A DNA stretch of 64,000 nt, taken from positions 1-64,000 of the forward strand of contig JAEYZG010000050.1 in the NCBI GenBank assembly GCA_023428135.1, read 5' to 3'. A program made the position numbers and the translations under genes. Below, piece by piece: positions 44,798 through 53,710 of the stretch. Numbering within the stretch: position 1 is the first letter of the stretch; the number at the start of each line of letters is the position of its first letter. This DNA is from Bacteroidota bacterium (lineage in GTDB: Bacteria > Bacteroidota > Bacteroidia > Cytophagales > Cytophagaceae). The notes beneath the pieces were generated by a model. That model saw only the letters and a list, made by a program, of their open reading frames with translations, was not told where the DNA came from and ran no database searches.

Positions 44798-46165
44798 ATG
44801 AAAATTACAGTTGTAGGAACAGGATATGTGGGTTTAGTAACAGGAACCTGCTTTGCTGAAACAGGCAATTTTGTGACCTGCGTCGATATCGATGAGCAAA
44901 AGGTCTGCAAAATGAAGGAGGGTATTGTGCCAATTTATGAGCCAGGCCTTGATATTATGTTTGAAAGGAACATTAATGAAGGAAGGTTAACTTTTACGAC
45001 AAAACTAGAAGATGCGATTGAAGGTGCCGAGGTAATATTTTTGGCTTTACCAACACCTCCTGGTGCGGATGGAGCTGCTGATTTGAGTTTTATCTTAAAG
45101 GTAGCTGAACAGCTGGGCTCTTTAATTAAAGACTATGTTGTTGTTATAGATAAAAGCACTGTTCCGGTTGGGACCGCAAAGAAGGTAAGACAAAAAATTG
45201 CAATGAATTGTAATTGTGAGTTTGATGTTGTGTCTAATCCGGAATTTTTAAGAGAGGGCGTTGCTATTGAAGATTTTATGAAGCCCGACCGTGTTGTAAT
45301 TGGTACATCTTCCGAAAGAGCCAAAAAGCTTATGGAAAAGTTGTATGCTCCGTTCGTAATGCAGGGAAATCCTATTCACATGATGGACGAAGAGTCAGCA
45401 GAGCTTACAAAGTATGCCGCTAATGCATTTCTTGCAATGAAAATTTCATTTATGAATGAAATAGCCAACCTTTGCGAAAAAGTAGGTGCAAATGTGGATA
45501 TGGTCAGAATGGGTATTGGTACCGATAAAAGAATTGGTAACAGATTCCTATTTGCTGGCGTTGGTTATGGCGGAAGCTGTTTCCCTAAAGATGTTAAAGC
45601 TCTTGTGAAGACAGCAAAAGACAATAACTATGACTTTAAAATTCTGAATGCAGTTGAAGATATCAATGAAATTCAGAAAACAATAATGATTCCTAAGATT
45701 AAGAATTTCTTCAAAGGAAATCTTATGGGAAAAAGAGTAGCAATTTGGGGACTGGCATTTAAACCAAATACTGATGATATCAGAGAAGCACCAGCTTTAT
45801 ATATCATTAACGCTCTGTTAGCGGAAGGTGCAGAAGTTGCTGCATTTGACCCGGAAGCTATGGATAATGTTAAAAAGATCATGGGTGACAGAATTACTTT
45901 TGTCGATAACCAATATGATGCTTTACTTAAAGCAGATGCCTTGGTAATTGTAACAGAATGGCCGGCATTTCGTACCCCTGACTTCCCTAAAATGATTCAG
46001 AGAATGAATGCGAAAGTAATTTTCGATGGAAGAAACGTATTCAAAACAGAGCAGATGAAAGAATTAGGCTTCCATTATGAATCTATTGGTAGAGAAAAAG
46101 TAACAAGAGATTCCATGTCAGGGGAAAAAATTACCATTAGCAAGGATAAAATTATTGAAAACTAA
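44798..46165 (+). CDS. UDP-glucose 6-dehydrogenase
   Basis: 455 residues of the UDP-glucose/GDP-mannose dehydrogenase family: the NAD motif VVGTGYVGLVTGTCFAE, LPTPPGADGAADLS, DKSTVPVGTAKKV, and the catalytic Cys in GVGYGGSCFPKDVKALV (near residue 260). It oxidises UDP-glucose to UDP-glucuronate, the substrate of the UXS-like enzyme encoded 14 bases downstream, so the two make a short pathway. The GGSCFPKD block separates it from the WecC/TviB-type enzyme at 47251. Confidence 0.95.
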   Translation: MKITVVGTGYVGLVTGTCFAETGNFVTCVDIDEQKVCKMKEGIVPIYEPGLDIMFERNINEGRLTFTTKLEDAIEGAEVIFLALPTPPGADGAADLSFILKVAEQLGSLIKDYVVVIDKSTVPVGTAKKVRQKIAMNCNCEFDVVSNPEFLREGVAIEDFMKPDRVVIGTSSERAKKLMEKLYAPFVMQGNPIHMMDEESAELTKYAANAFLAMKISFMNEIANLCEKVGANVDMVRMGIGTDKRIGNRFLFAGVGYGGSCFPKDVKALVKTAKDNNYDFKILNAVEDINEIQKTIMIPKIKNFFKGNLMGKRVAIWGLAFKPNTDDIREAPALYIINALLAEGAEVAAFDPEAMDNVKKIMGDRITFVDNQYDALLKADALVIVTEWPAFRTPDFPKMIQRMNAKVIFDGRNVFKTEQMKELGFHYESIGREKVTRDSMSGEKITISKDKIIEN

Positions 46166-46179
46166 GAGGTTACTTATAA

Positions 46180-47181
46180 ATGTATAATAAAGCTACGACA
46201 AATAAAAGAGTTTTAGTTACCGGAGGTGCCGGCTTTTTAGGGTCACACCTATGTGATAGATTTATTGCAGAGGGGTACCATGTAATAGCAATGGACAACC
46301 TTATTACTGGAAATTTAAGAAATATTGAACACTTGTTTCATTTGCCACAATTTGAATTCTATAATTGTGATGTTTCGAAATTTGTACACGTCCCTGGTAA
46401 TCTGGACTATATTCTTCATTTTGCCTCTCCCGCCAGTCCTATAGATTATCTGAAAATTCCTATTCAGACGCTGAAAGTGGGTTCATTGGGTACACACAAC
46501 CTTTTAGGTTTAGCCAGAGCTAAAAAGGCAAGAATCCTTGTAGCTTCAACATCTGAAATTTATGGAGACCCACATGTTCACCCTCAAAATGAGGATTATT
46601 GGGGAAATGTTAACCCTATTGGTCCTAGAGGTGTTTATGATGAGGCTAAAAGGTTCCAGGAAGCTATCACTATGGCTTATCATACTTTCCATGGTCTTGA
46701 AACCAGAATAGTGAGAATATTTAATACATATGGGCCTAGAATGCGATTAAATGATGGTAGAGCTCTTCCAGCTTTTGTTGGTCAAGCTATCAGAGGTGAA
46801 GATCTTACTGTATTCGGTGATGGATCTCAAACCAGATCATTCTGCTATGTCGATGACCTGGTTGAAGGTATTTACAGATTATTACTGAGTGATTATGTAT
46901 ATCCGGTAAACATTGGTAATCCAGATGAAATAACCATTAAAGAGTTTGCGGAGGAAATAATAAAATTAACGGGAACTTCTCAGAAAATAATCTATAAACC
47001 TCTTCCTACGGATGATCCTAAGCAAAGGAGGCCAGATATCTCCAAGGCTAAAGAAATACTTGGATGGGAGCCTAAAATTACCAGATCTGAAGGGCTAAAA
47101 GTAACTTATGATTACTTCAAAAATTTGCCTTCTGAAGAGTTAAAAACAGAACCCAAAGAATTTTCGAATTATTCGAAGTAA
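46180..47181 (+). CDS. UDP-glucuronate decarboxylase-like NAD-dependent epimerase/dehydratase
   Basis: A 333-residue extended SDR: NAD motif TGGAGFLGSHLCDRF, STSEIYGDP, and the YxxxK in GVYDEAKRFQEA (near residue 149). ASPASPIDYLKIPIQTLKVG is characteristic of UXS enzymes, which turn UDP-glucuronate into UDP-xylose. UDP-glucuronate is made by the gene just upstream, which supports the assignment. The C-terminus has a short Glu/Lys tail. Confidence 0.9.
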   Translation: MYNKATTNKRVLVTGGAGFLGSHLCDRFIAEGYHVIAMDNLITGNLRNIEHLFHLPQFEFYNCDVSKFVHVPGNLDYILHFASPASPIDYLKIPIQTLKVGSLGTHNLLGLARAKKARILVASTSEIYGDPHVHPQNEDYWGNVNPIGPRGVYDEAKRFQEAITMAYHTFHGLETRIVRIFNTYGPRMRLNDGRALPAFVGQAIRGEDLTVFGDGSQTRSFCYVDDLVEGIYRLLLSDYVYPVNIGNPDEITIKEFAEEIIKLTGTSQKIIYKPLPTDDPKQRRPDISKAKEILGWEPKITRSEGLKVTYDYFKNLPSEELKTEPKEFSNYSK

Positions 47182-47216
47182 TCTTTTGAAAAAAGTATCA
47201 TTTATAATTAAAAAGT

Positions 47217-47238
47217 CCTGCCAGCTTTTGCTGGCAGG
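47217..47238. repeat. Hairpin in the gap inside the sugar-nucleotide block
   Basis: A perfect 9-bp stem (CCTGCCAGC/GCTGGCAGG) with a TTTT loop, 13 bases before the next start codon. No T-run follows, so full termination is unlikely; it may lower read-through or protect an mRNA end between the two halves of the block. Confidence 0.5.
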
Positions 47239-47250
47239 CTAATTTAAAGG

Positions 47251-48552
47251 ATGGACTTTAATATACATGATGATATTGCTAATAAGAGAAAGAGTTTATG
47301 TGTGGTTGGGTTAGGATATGTTGGTCTGCCAATCGCGCTGGAATTCGCCAAAAAAGCAAATGTTGTCGGGTTTGATATAAATGAAGGCCGGGTTGGGCTG
47401 ATGCGTCAATGTATAGATCCAAGCGGCGAATTAGTTAAAGAAGATTTTTTGGGAAAAAGTATCATTTTTACTCATTCGGTTGAGGATCTTAAAGAGGTGA
47501 ATTTTTTTATTGTTGCAGTTCCTACTCCGATAGATACATTCAACCATCCAGATCTTAAACCATTGATAGCCGCTTGTAATACTGTTGGGAAAGTGCTGAA
47601 AAAAGGCGACTATGTTGTGTTTGAATCTACTGTTTATCCTGGTTGTACTGAAGAAGATTGTATCCCTATACTTGAAAGGATTTCTGGCTTAAAATTTAAT
47701 GAAGATTTTAAAGTAGGTTATTCCCCGGAAAGGATAAATCCGGGAGACAAAGAACATACCCTTTCAAAAATTATTAAAGTCGTTGCAGGATCTGATGATT
47801 ATTCAAGAGATGAAATAGCAAAGGTTTATGCTCTTGTTGTTGAAGCAGGAATTCATAAGGCTTCTTCAATCAAAGTCGCAGAGTCAGCCAAAATTATTGA
47901 AAATACTCAGCGGGATCTCAATATTGCACTCATGAATGAGCTTTCAATTATTTGTGATAAACTTGGAATAAACACCTATGAGGTACTTGAAGCTGCGGGA
48001 ACTAAATGGAATTTTTTAAAATTTACTCCCGGATTGGTTGGGGGGCACTGTATAGGTGTAGACCCGTATTATCTTACTCATAAAGCTAAATCACTAGGGT
48101 ATAATCCAAATGTGATTCTGAGTGGTAGGTCAATAAATGATAATATGGGAGCTTATATAGCTAAGAAAACTATTCAACTTCTGATTAAAAAAAATAAAAA
48201 TATTGGCCAGAGTAAGGTTCTGATCATGGGGGCTACATTTAAGGAAAATGTAGAGGATATCAGGAACTCAAAAGTCGTGGATGTGATCAGAGAGTTGAGG
48301 TCTTTTTCTCTGACTGTAGATATTATAGATCCGCATGCATCTTCTGAGGATTTTGAGCATGAGTACGGAATCTGCATAAATCAAAAAACGGTAGGGCCAT
48401 ATGATGCCATTATTATGGCTGTGCCACACAAAGAATATACATCTCTCGATCTTTCCTATTTTAGTAAATTGATGGATCAGAATTCAGTTTTTATTGATTT
48501 AAAAGGGATGTATCGTAATCAATTTAAAAATTTGACATATTGGAGCTTATAA
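47251..48552 (+). CDS. Nucleotide-sugar dehydrogenase of the WbpA/TviB type
   Basis: 433 residues: NAD motif VVGLGYVGLPIALEFAKK, AVPTPIDTFNHPDL, ESTVYPGCTEEDC, YSPERINPGDKEHTL and the catalytic Cys in GGHCIGVDPYYLTHKAK (near residue 267). This subgroup oxidises UDP-HexNAc, typically UDP-GlcNAc to UDP-GlcNAcA. A WbpP/TviC-like 4-epimerase lies two genes downstream, giving a possible route to UDP-GalNAcA as in Vi antigen synthesis. The substrate is inferred from family and context. Confidence 0.9.
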   Translation: MDFNIHDDIANKRKSLCVVGLGYVGLPIALEFAKKANVVGFDINEGRVGLMRQCIDPSGELVKEDFLGKSIIFTHSVEDLKEVNFFIVAVPTPIDTFNHPDLKPLIAACNTVGKVLKKGDYVVFESTVYPGCTEEDCIPILERISGLKFNEDFKVGYSPERINPGDKEHTLSKIIKVVAGSDDYSRDEIAKVYALVVEAGIHKASSIKVAESAKIIENTQRDLNIALMNELSIICDKLGINTYEVLEAAGTKWNFLKFTPGLVGGHCIGVDPYYLTHKAKSLGYNPNVILSGRSINDNMGAYIAKKTIQLLIKKNKNIGQSKVLIMGATFKENVEDIRNSKVVDVIRELRSFSLTVDIIDPHASSEDFEHEYGICINQKTVGPYDAIIMAVPHKEYTSLDLSYFSKLMDQNSVFIDLKGMYRNQFKNLTYWSL

Positions 48553-48561
48553 AGAACATCT

Positions 48562-49629
48562 ATGAAAACCTTTAGTAAAAAGATATTGATAACAGGAGGA
48601 GCCGGATTTATTGGATCTCATGTTGTAAGGCTATTTGTAAATAAATATCCTGATTATATGATTTATAATCTTGATAAGCTTACTTATGCCGGAAACCTTG
48701 CAAACCTTACAGATGTTGAAAAGGCTCCAAACTATAAGTTTGTGAAAGGTGATATCGTAGATACTGGATTTGTATCAGCCCTTTTTAATGAATATAAGTT
48801 TGATGGAGTAATACATCTGGCAGCAGAAAGTCATGTGGACAGATCCATCGAAAATCCAATGGAATTTATTTTTACCAATATTGTCGGAACAGTTAATCTT
48901 TTAAATGCCGCAAAAAGCATATGGAAAGAGAACTATGATGGTAAGTTGTTTTATCATGTTTCCACAGATGAGGTATACGGTTCTCTTCACAATGGAGGAT
49001 TCTTTACAGAGACAACATCATATGATCCTCAATCTCCATATTCGGCGTCAAAAGCAGGCTCTGATCATTTCGTAAGAGCTTATCATAATACATACAAAAT
49101 TCCTGTTTTGGTAAGCAATTGCAGCAATAATTATGGCCAAAATCAATTTCCTGAAAAACTTTTGCCATTGATGATTAATAATATTATCAACAAAAAGCCA
49201 TTACCCGTTTATGGTAAGGGAGAGAATATCAGGGACTGGCTTTTTGTTGTAGATCATGCCAGAGCTATTGATGTTATCTTTCACAAGGGAAAGATCGGTG
49301 AAACGTATAATATAGGCGGTAATAATGAATGGAAGAATATTGACATTGTTAAGCTTGTATGCAAAGTAATGGATCAAAAGCTGGGAAGACCTGCTGGCGA
49401 ATCAGAATCACTCATCACTTACGTTAAAGACAGAGCCGGTCATGATCTGAGATATGCTATCGATGCTACTAAAATAAAGCAAGAGCTTGGATGGGAGCCT
49501 TCGCTTCAGTTTGAAGAAGGGCTTAATATTACAGTTGACTGGTACCTGAATAATCAGGAATGGCTTGAAGATGTTACTTCCGGAGCATATCAGAATTACT
49601 ATCAACTACAATATAGCTCAAAATTCTAA
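48562..49629 (+). CDS. rfbB: dTDP-glucose 4,6-dehydratase
   Basis: A 355-residue extended SDR: TGGAGFIGSHVVRLF, AAESHVDRSIENP, STDEVYGSLHNGG with the active-site Asp-Glu, YSASKAGSDHFVRAY and NNYGQNQFPEKLLPL, all diagnostic for RmlB. It acts after RmlA (encoded at 50640) in dTDP-deoxysugar synthesis. RmlC and RmlD are not in the block, so the pathway either continues elsewhere or leads to another dTDP sugar. Confidence 0.96.
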   Translation: MKTFSKKILITGGAGFIGSHVVRLFVNKYPDYMIYNLDKLTYAGNLANLTDVEKAPNYKFVKGDIVDTGFVSALFNEYKFDGVIHLAAESHVDRSIENPMEFIFTNIVGTVNLLNAAKSIWKENYDGKLFYHVSTDEVYGSLHNGGFFTETTSYDPQSPYSASKAGSDHFVRAYHNTYKIPVLVSNCSNNYGQNQFPEKLLPLMINNIINKKPLPVYGKGENIRDWLFVVDHARAIDVIFHKGKIGETYNIGGNNEWKNIDIVKLVCKVMDQKLGRPAGESESLITYVKDRAGHDLRYAIDATKIKQELGWEPSLQFEEGLNITVDWYLNNQEWLEDVTSGAYQNYYQLQYSSKF

Positions 49630-49631
49630 GG

Positions 49632-50636
49632 ATGTTTCAAACTCCCTTTCATAAAGAAAATTTAAGCAAATACAGTTTCCTCATAACAGGGGGGGCTGGA
49701 TTTATAGGGTCTAATCTGGTAGAGTATTTACTTAAATATAATGCAGGAAAAGTAAAAGTTTTAGATAACTTATCTACCGGATTTTACCACAATATTGCTG
49801 CATTTGAAGAGCATCCTTCATTTGAGTTTATTGAAGGGGATATTAGAAATTCTGAAATTTGCCAAAAGGCGTGTGAGGGGGTTGATATAGTTTTCCATCA
49901 GGCTGCTTTAGGATCGGTCCCGAGAAGTATAAATGATCCGATAACTTCTAACGATGTTAACGTGAACGGATTTTTAAATATGCTTGTTGCAGTCAAGGAC
50001 CAATCTGTTAAAAGGATGGTATTTGCTTCCTCTTCATCTGTATATGGAGATAATCAGGAGCTTCCAAAGCTGGAAGATAAAGTGGGGAATGCATTGTCTC
50101 CTTATTCGGTTACCAAGAAAATCAATGAAATGTATGCCGATGTTTTTTCTAAAATTTATGGAATAAACTTGATTGGCCTGAGATATTTTAATGTATTTGG
50201 TCCTCGGCAAAATGTTCAAGGTGCTTATGCCGCTGTAATACCTAGATTTATAGAAGCATTTCTAACAGGTGGCAAAGTTATATTTCATGGAGATGGTAGT
50301 CAAAGCAGGGATTTTACTTTTGTAGAAAATGCAGTACAGGCAAATGTCAAAGCTGCATTTACAGATAATCCAAAGGCACTAAATACTATTTATAATGCAG
50401 CTTTTGGAGAAACGATATCTTTGGTTGGTGTTTTTAAAAAGTTACAGGAAATTTCTGGTAACAACGAAATCCAACCCGAGATTCACCCGAAACGTGTAGG
50501 GGATATTCAGGATAGTCTGGCAAATATTAGCAAAGCAAAAACATTGCTTGGTTATGAACCTGCAATAAAAGTTTCTCAAGGACTGGAAATAACATACAAC
50601 TGGTATAAGTTTAATCTTGAATCAATAAAAAAATAA
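49632..50636 (+). CDS. UDP-N-acetylglucosamine 4-epimerase-like SDR (WbpP/TviC type)
   Basis: 334 residues: TGGAGFIGSNLVEYL, QAALGSVPRSINDPI (typical of WbpP and TviC), SSSSVYGD, YSVTKKINEMYA and RYFNVFGPRQ. These enzymes interconvert UDP-GlcNAc(A) and UDP-GalNAc(A). Two bases separate it from rmlB. Together with the dehydrogenase at 47251 it would supply a uronic N-acetylhexosamine for a surface polysaccharide. Confidence 0.85.
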   Translation: MFQTPFHKENLSKYSFLITGGAGFIGSNLVEYLLKYNAGKVKVLDNLSTGFYHNIAAFEEHPSFEFIEGDIRNSEICQKACEGVDIVFHQAALGSVPRSINDPITSNDVNVNGFLNMLVAVKDQSVKRMVFASSSSVYGDNQELPKLEDKVGNALSPYSVTKKINEMYADVFSKIYGINLIGLRYFNVFGPRQNVQGAYAAVIPRFIEAFLTGGKVIFHGDGSQSRDFTFVENAVQANVKAAFTDNPKALNTIYNAAFGETISLVGVFKKLQEISGNNEIQPEIHPKRVGDIQDSLANISKAKTLLGYEPAIKVSQGLEITYNWYKFNLESIKK

Positions 50637-50639
50637 AAA

Positions 50640-51509
50640 ATGAAAGGTATAATTCTTGCCGGAGGGTCTGGTACACGATTACATCCATTGACGCTTGCTG
50701 TGAGTAAGCAGCTTATGCCGGTTTATGATAAACCAATGATATATTATCCTCTATCAATCCTAATGTTGGCAGGAATCAAGGATATTCTTATCATTTCAAC
50801 ACCTCATGATATGCCTAACTTCAAGAAACTTTTGGGTGATGGTAAAAGTCTGGGTTGTTCTTTTAGTTATGCAGTTCAGGATACACCTAATGGCCTTGCT
50901 CAGGCTTTTGTAATTGGAGAATCTTTTATCGGGAAAGATAAGGTAGCACTAATTTTAGGAGATAATATTTTTTATGGGTCAGGTTTGAGTAATTTATTGT
51001 TTAAAAATAATGACCCTGATGGAGGAGTTGTATTTGCCTATCATGTCCAGGATCCTGAGCGATATGGTGTCGTTGAATTTGACAAAGACAACAAAGTTCT
51101 ATCTATAGAAGAGAAGCCCTCACAGCCTAAATCTAATTTTGCAGTACCTGGATTATATTTTTATGACAATCAGGTGGTAGAAATAGCAAAATGCCTCGAG
51201 CCTAGTCCAAGGGGAGAATACGAGATAACCGATGTTAATAAAGCATACCTTGAGATGGGAAAGTTAAAAGTAGGTATTCTTGACAGAGGAACAGCGTGGC
51301 TTGATACAGGAACATTTCCGTCATTAATGGCGGCAGGAAATTTTGTTCAGGTAATAGAAGAGAGACAGGGTTTGAAAATTGGCTGTATTGAAGAAGTAGC
51401 CTACAGAATGAATTTTATAAATGATGAAGGTTTAGAAAAACTTGCGAAACCTTTGCTGAAGAGCGGTTATGGGATTTATCTTCTAGATCTTTTAAAAAAT
51501 AAAGCCTGA
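50640..51509 (+). CDS. rfbA: Glucose-1-phosphate thymidylyltransferase
   Basis: 289 residues: LAGGSGTRLHPLTLAVSKQL (nucleotide binding), YDKPMIYYPLS, LGDNIFYGSGLS, IEEKPSQPKSN and GTAWLDTGTFPSLM, the full RmlA pattern. It makes dTDP-glucose, the substrate of RmlB. Its last 18 bases overlap the 3' end of the convergent chromate-transporter gene. Confidence 0.96.
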   Translation: MKGIILAGGSGTRLHPLTLAVSKQLMPVYDKPMIYYPLSILMLAGIKDILIISTPHDMPNFKKLLGDGKSLGCSFSYAVQDTPNGLAQAFVIGESFIGKDKVALILGDNIFYGSGLSNLLFKNNDPDGGVVFAYHVQDPERYGVVEFDKDNKVLSIEEKPSQPKSNFAVPGLYFYDNQVVEIAKCLEPSPRGEYEITDVNKAYLEMGKLKVGILDRGTAWLDTGTFPSLMAAGNFVQVIEERQGLKIGCIEEVAYRMNFINDEGLEKLAKPLLKSGYGIYLLDLLKNKA

Positions 51510-52718
51510 TAATAGTCCACAGATTATAATAATGGGAGGAGGAACTTTAGTGAACTGAAGTAAGCAGAACGTTCCTCCCATTATAAAGTAACTTACAATG
51601 TTTCCTTGCAATGGCTGGAACAGAATTATAGCAGTTGCAGTAACTATACCGGCACTGACAGCATTTATCCCTTCTAGAGAAGCTCTTACTGCTCTATATT
51701 TCTTTAGCCTGTCCCAAAAACGTATTATAAAGAAAATCATAATGGTGCCTGGCAGAAAAATACCCGCAGCAGCTACTACAGCTCCTAATAGCTCCCCACC
51801 AAGGCCGAACTCCCGCATAGATAATGCTCCAACAAATGAACTGAATGCAAACAAAGGTCCAGGCAAGATTTGAAGCAGAGCAAAGCCGGAAAGAAATTCT
51901 TCATGTGTCAGATATTGTTTCTGGTCAAAAACAACAAATTCCTTATAGAGCATAGCACTTAATGCCTGACCTCCACCAAAAATAAGACTACCGTTTCTGA
52001 AGAAGTTTTCAAAAAGCCTGATTGGCAGTGCATTTGTCATTTTGCCAAGCAATGCTGCTCCGATAAATATTCCAGCAAAAAGAAAAAAGTTAGACCATTC
52101 TATTTTTTTCAGACTAGCGCTTTCTTCTATGGGCTGTTTTTTAAAACGAAAAGACGTAGTAAAGCCCCCCAAAATTAGGCAAATAGGAAATATTGCAGGT
52201 GTTTGAATAAAATAGCAAACCACCGCAGATATAATAAAGAGAACTATACTTGTCTTGGTTTTGACAGTTCCGCTACTGATTTTATAAGCTGCACATGCTA
52301 CAAAACCAACAGCCATAGGTTGAATAAATCTTGTAAAGTATAATGGAATGCTTTCGTTTTGTAAATAAGAAATTGCAATCGCTGCAATTGTCATAATTGA
52401 CACTGTCGGCAAGATCCAGCAAAGTAAGGTAAGAAAGGCAAGTCTAGGACCTCCAATTTTAAATCCAACAGCAGTAAGCGTTTGTGTGGAGGCTGGTCCC
52501 GGTAATATCTGACAAAATGAATTTAATTCTATTAATTCTGCTTCCGAAATGTAACCTCTTTTTTTAACTAAGATATTAAAAAATAAGGCCAGATGAGCCT
52601 GAGGTCCTCCAAAAGCTGATACTGAAAGGAGAAAAACATCTTTTAAAAAAATAAGATGCCTTACTTTTTTAATTGAGATAGCACTTTCGGTTTTATGTAA
52701 TGGAACCTCAGGAAGCAA
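51492..52718 (-). CDS. Chromate transporter, CHR (ChrA) family
   Basis: A 408-residue long-form CHR protein, made of two homologous halves. SVSAFGGPQAHLALF near the start and a second repeat-type block (FGGGQALSAML), each followed by QILPGP motifs (FCQILPGPASTQ and LLQILPGPLFAF), mark the duplicated domain, with many hydrophobic segments. CHR proteins export chromate or take up other oxyanions; the substrate is not certain. It sits alone between the sugar block and a lipoprotein gene. Confidence 0.92.
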   Translation of the reverse strand: MLPEVPLHKTESAISIKKVRHLIFLKDVFLLSVSAFGGPQAHLALFFNILVKKRGYISEAELIELNSFCQILPGPASTQTLTAVGFKIGGPRLAFLTLLCWILPTVSIMTIAAIAISYLQNESIPLYFTRFIQPMAVGFVACAAYKISSGTVKTKTSIVLFIISAVVCYFIQTPAIFPICLILGGFTTSFRFKKQPIEESASLKKIEWSNFFLFAGIFIGAALLGKMTNALPIRLFENFFRNGSLIFGGGQALSAMLYKEFVVFDQKQYLTHEEFLSGFALLQILPGPLFAFSSFVGALSMREFGLGGELLGAVVAAAGIFLPGTIMIFFIIRFWDRLKKYRAVRASLEGINAVSAGIVTATAIILFQPLQGNIVSYFIMGGTFCLLQFTKVPPPIIIICGLLSGFIF

Positions 52719-52806
52719 TGGCGTCGAAGGGATTTTTTAACTTTTAAACTTAAATATAGTTAATTCAGAGAAATTTTAATCTCATAAACAATCAAACTAC
52801 TCTTAT

Positions 52807-53667
52807 ATGATAAAGTTTAATTTTAATTTGGCAGTGTTGCTCTGCCTATTTTTAATCTCATGCGATTCCCAAAATGAAAAATCGAAGGAAGATGAAAATG
52901 TAGATACAATTGCTGCAGATAGCACTTCGGCTGATAAAGAAAAAGTTGCAGAAGATACGGTTGGTCTATTGAAAAGCGGAGAAATTACTTTAAGACCGTT
53001 AGTTCAATCTCCGGATTTTCCTGATGCTATTCTGGAATTGAACAAACCAGAAGAAAATGGGAAATTAAAACCTGGAAAGGTGGAATTTAATTATGAGATA
53101 AAAAATTATGAGCTAAAAGGTCAGACCTCTGGTTTTTGTCATGACAAATGTGCCAATTCCAAAGATGGTCAACATATTCACCTGATATTAAATAATGAGC
53201 CTTATTTAGCTAAATATGAGCCAAAGTTTGAAGAGGAGTTAAAAGAAGGTCATTATGTTGCATTATCCTTTCTTTCACGTTCTTATCATGAAAGTTTAAA
53301 ACAACGACAGGCATATGATTTACGCCAGTTTGTAGTAGGTAAAGCAGCCAATAAAAACATAGATTTGACTCAGCCTATGTTATTCTATAGCAGACCTAAG
53401 GGCGAGTATATAGGCAATGATACAAAAAATATTCTGTTAGATTTTTACTTGGTAAATACAGATCTAGCCGAAAATGGAAACAAAGTGAGGGCTACGATTA
53501 ACGGAAATGAATTCATCATAAATCAGTGGAAGCCCTATTTAATTGAAGGCTTGCCAATGGGTGAGACGAAAATTAAGCTTGAATTATTGGATAAAGAAAA
53601 CAAACCGGTGAAAGCACCATTTAATCCTGTAGAAAGGATGATTACTTTAAAGCAAGCTGCGAGTTGA
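52807..53667 (+). CDS. Lipoprotein of unknown function
   Basis: 286 residues with a lipobox (LLCLFLISCDSQ). An acidic Ser/Asp/Glu-rich spacer (about residues 25-55) precedes a globular part with GFCHDKCANSKDGQHIHLILNNEPYLA, GHYVALSFLSRSYHESLK and MLFYSRPKGEY. The His-rich HIHLILNN stretch and the two Cys in FCHDKC could bind metal or form a disulfide, which is speculation. I recognise it as a conserved type in the phylum but cannot give a function. A terminator follows. Confidence 0.8.
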   Translation: MIKFNFNLAVLLCLFLISCDSQNEKSKEDENVDTIAADSTSADKEKVAEDTVGLLKSGEITLRPLVQSPDFPDAILELNKPEENGKLKPGKVEFNYEIKNYELKGQTSGFCHDKCANSKDGQHIHLILNNEPYLAKYEPKFEEELKEGHYVALSFLSRSYHESLKQRQAYDLRQFVVGKAANKNIDLTQPMLFYSRPKGEYIGNDTKNILLDFYLVNTDLAENGNKVRATINGNEFIINQWKPYLIEGLPMGETKIKLELLDKENKPVKAPFNPVERMITLKQAAS

Positions 53668-53685
53668 AAGGTATTGATATAAGGG

Positions 53686-53709
53686 AGGCGCTCAAAAAGC
53701 GCCTTTTTA
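53686..53709 (+). terminator. Terminator of the lipoprotein gene
   Basis: Arms AGGCGCT (53686-53692) and AGCGCCT (53698-53704) with a 5-base loop and a following T-run, ending 2 bases before the convergent recO stop. Confidence 0.78.
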
Positions 53710-53710
53710 T

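Noticed and set aside
47217..47238. Intrinsic terminator inside the sugar-nucleotide block
   Set aside because: The stem is perfect, but no T-run follows on either strand, so it is listed only as a hairpin.
48562..51509. Complete dTDP-rhamnose operon
   Set aside because: RmlA and RmlB are present but RmlC and RmlD are not; the other SDR gene carries WbpP-type motifs, not RmlD ones.
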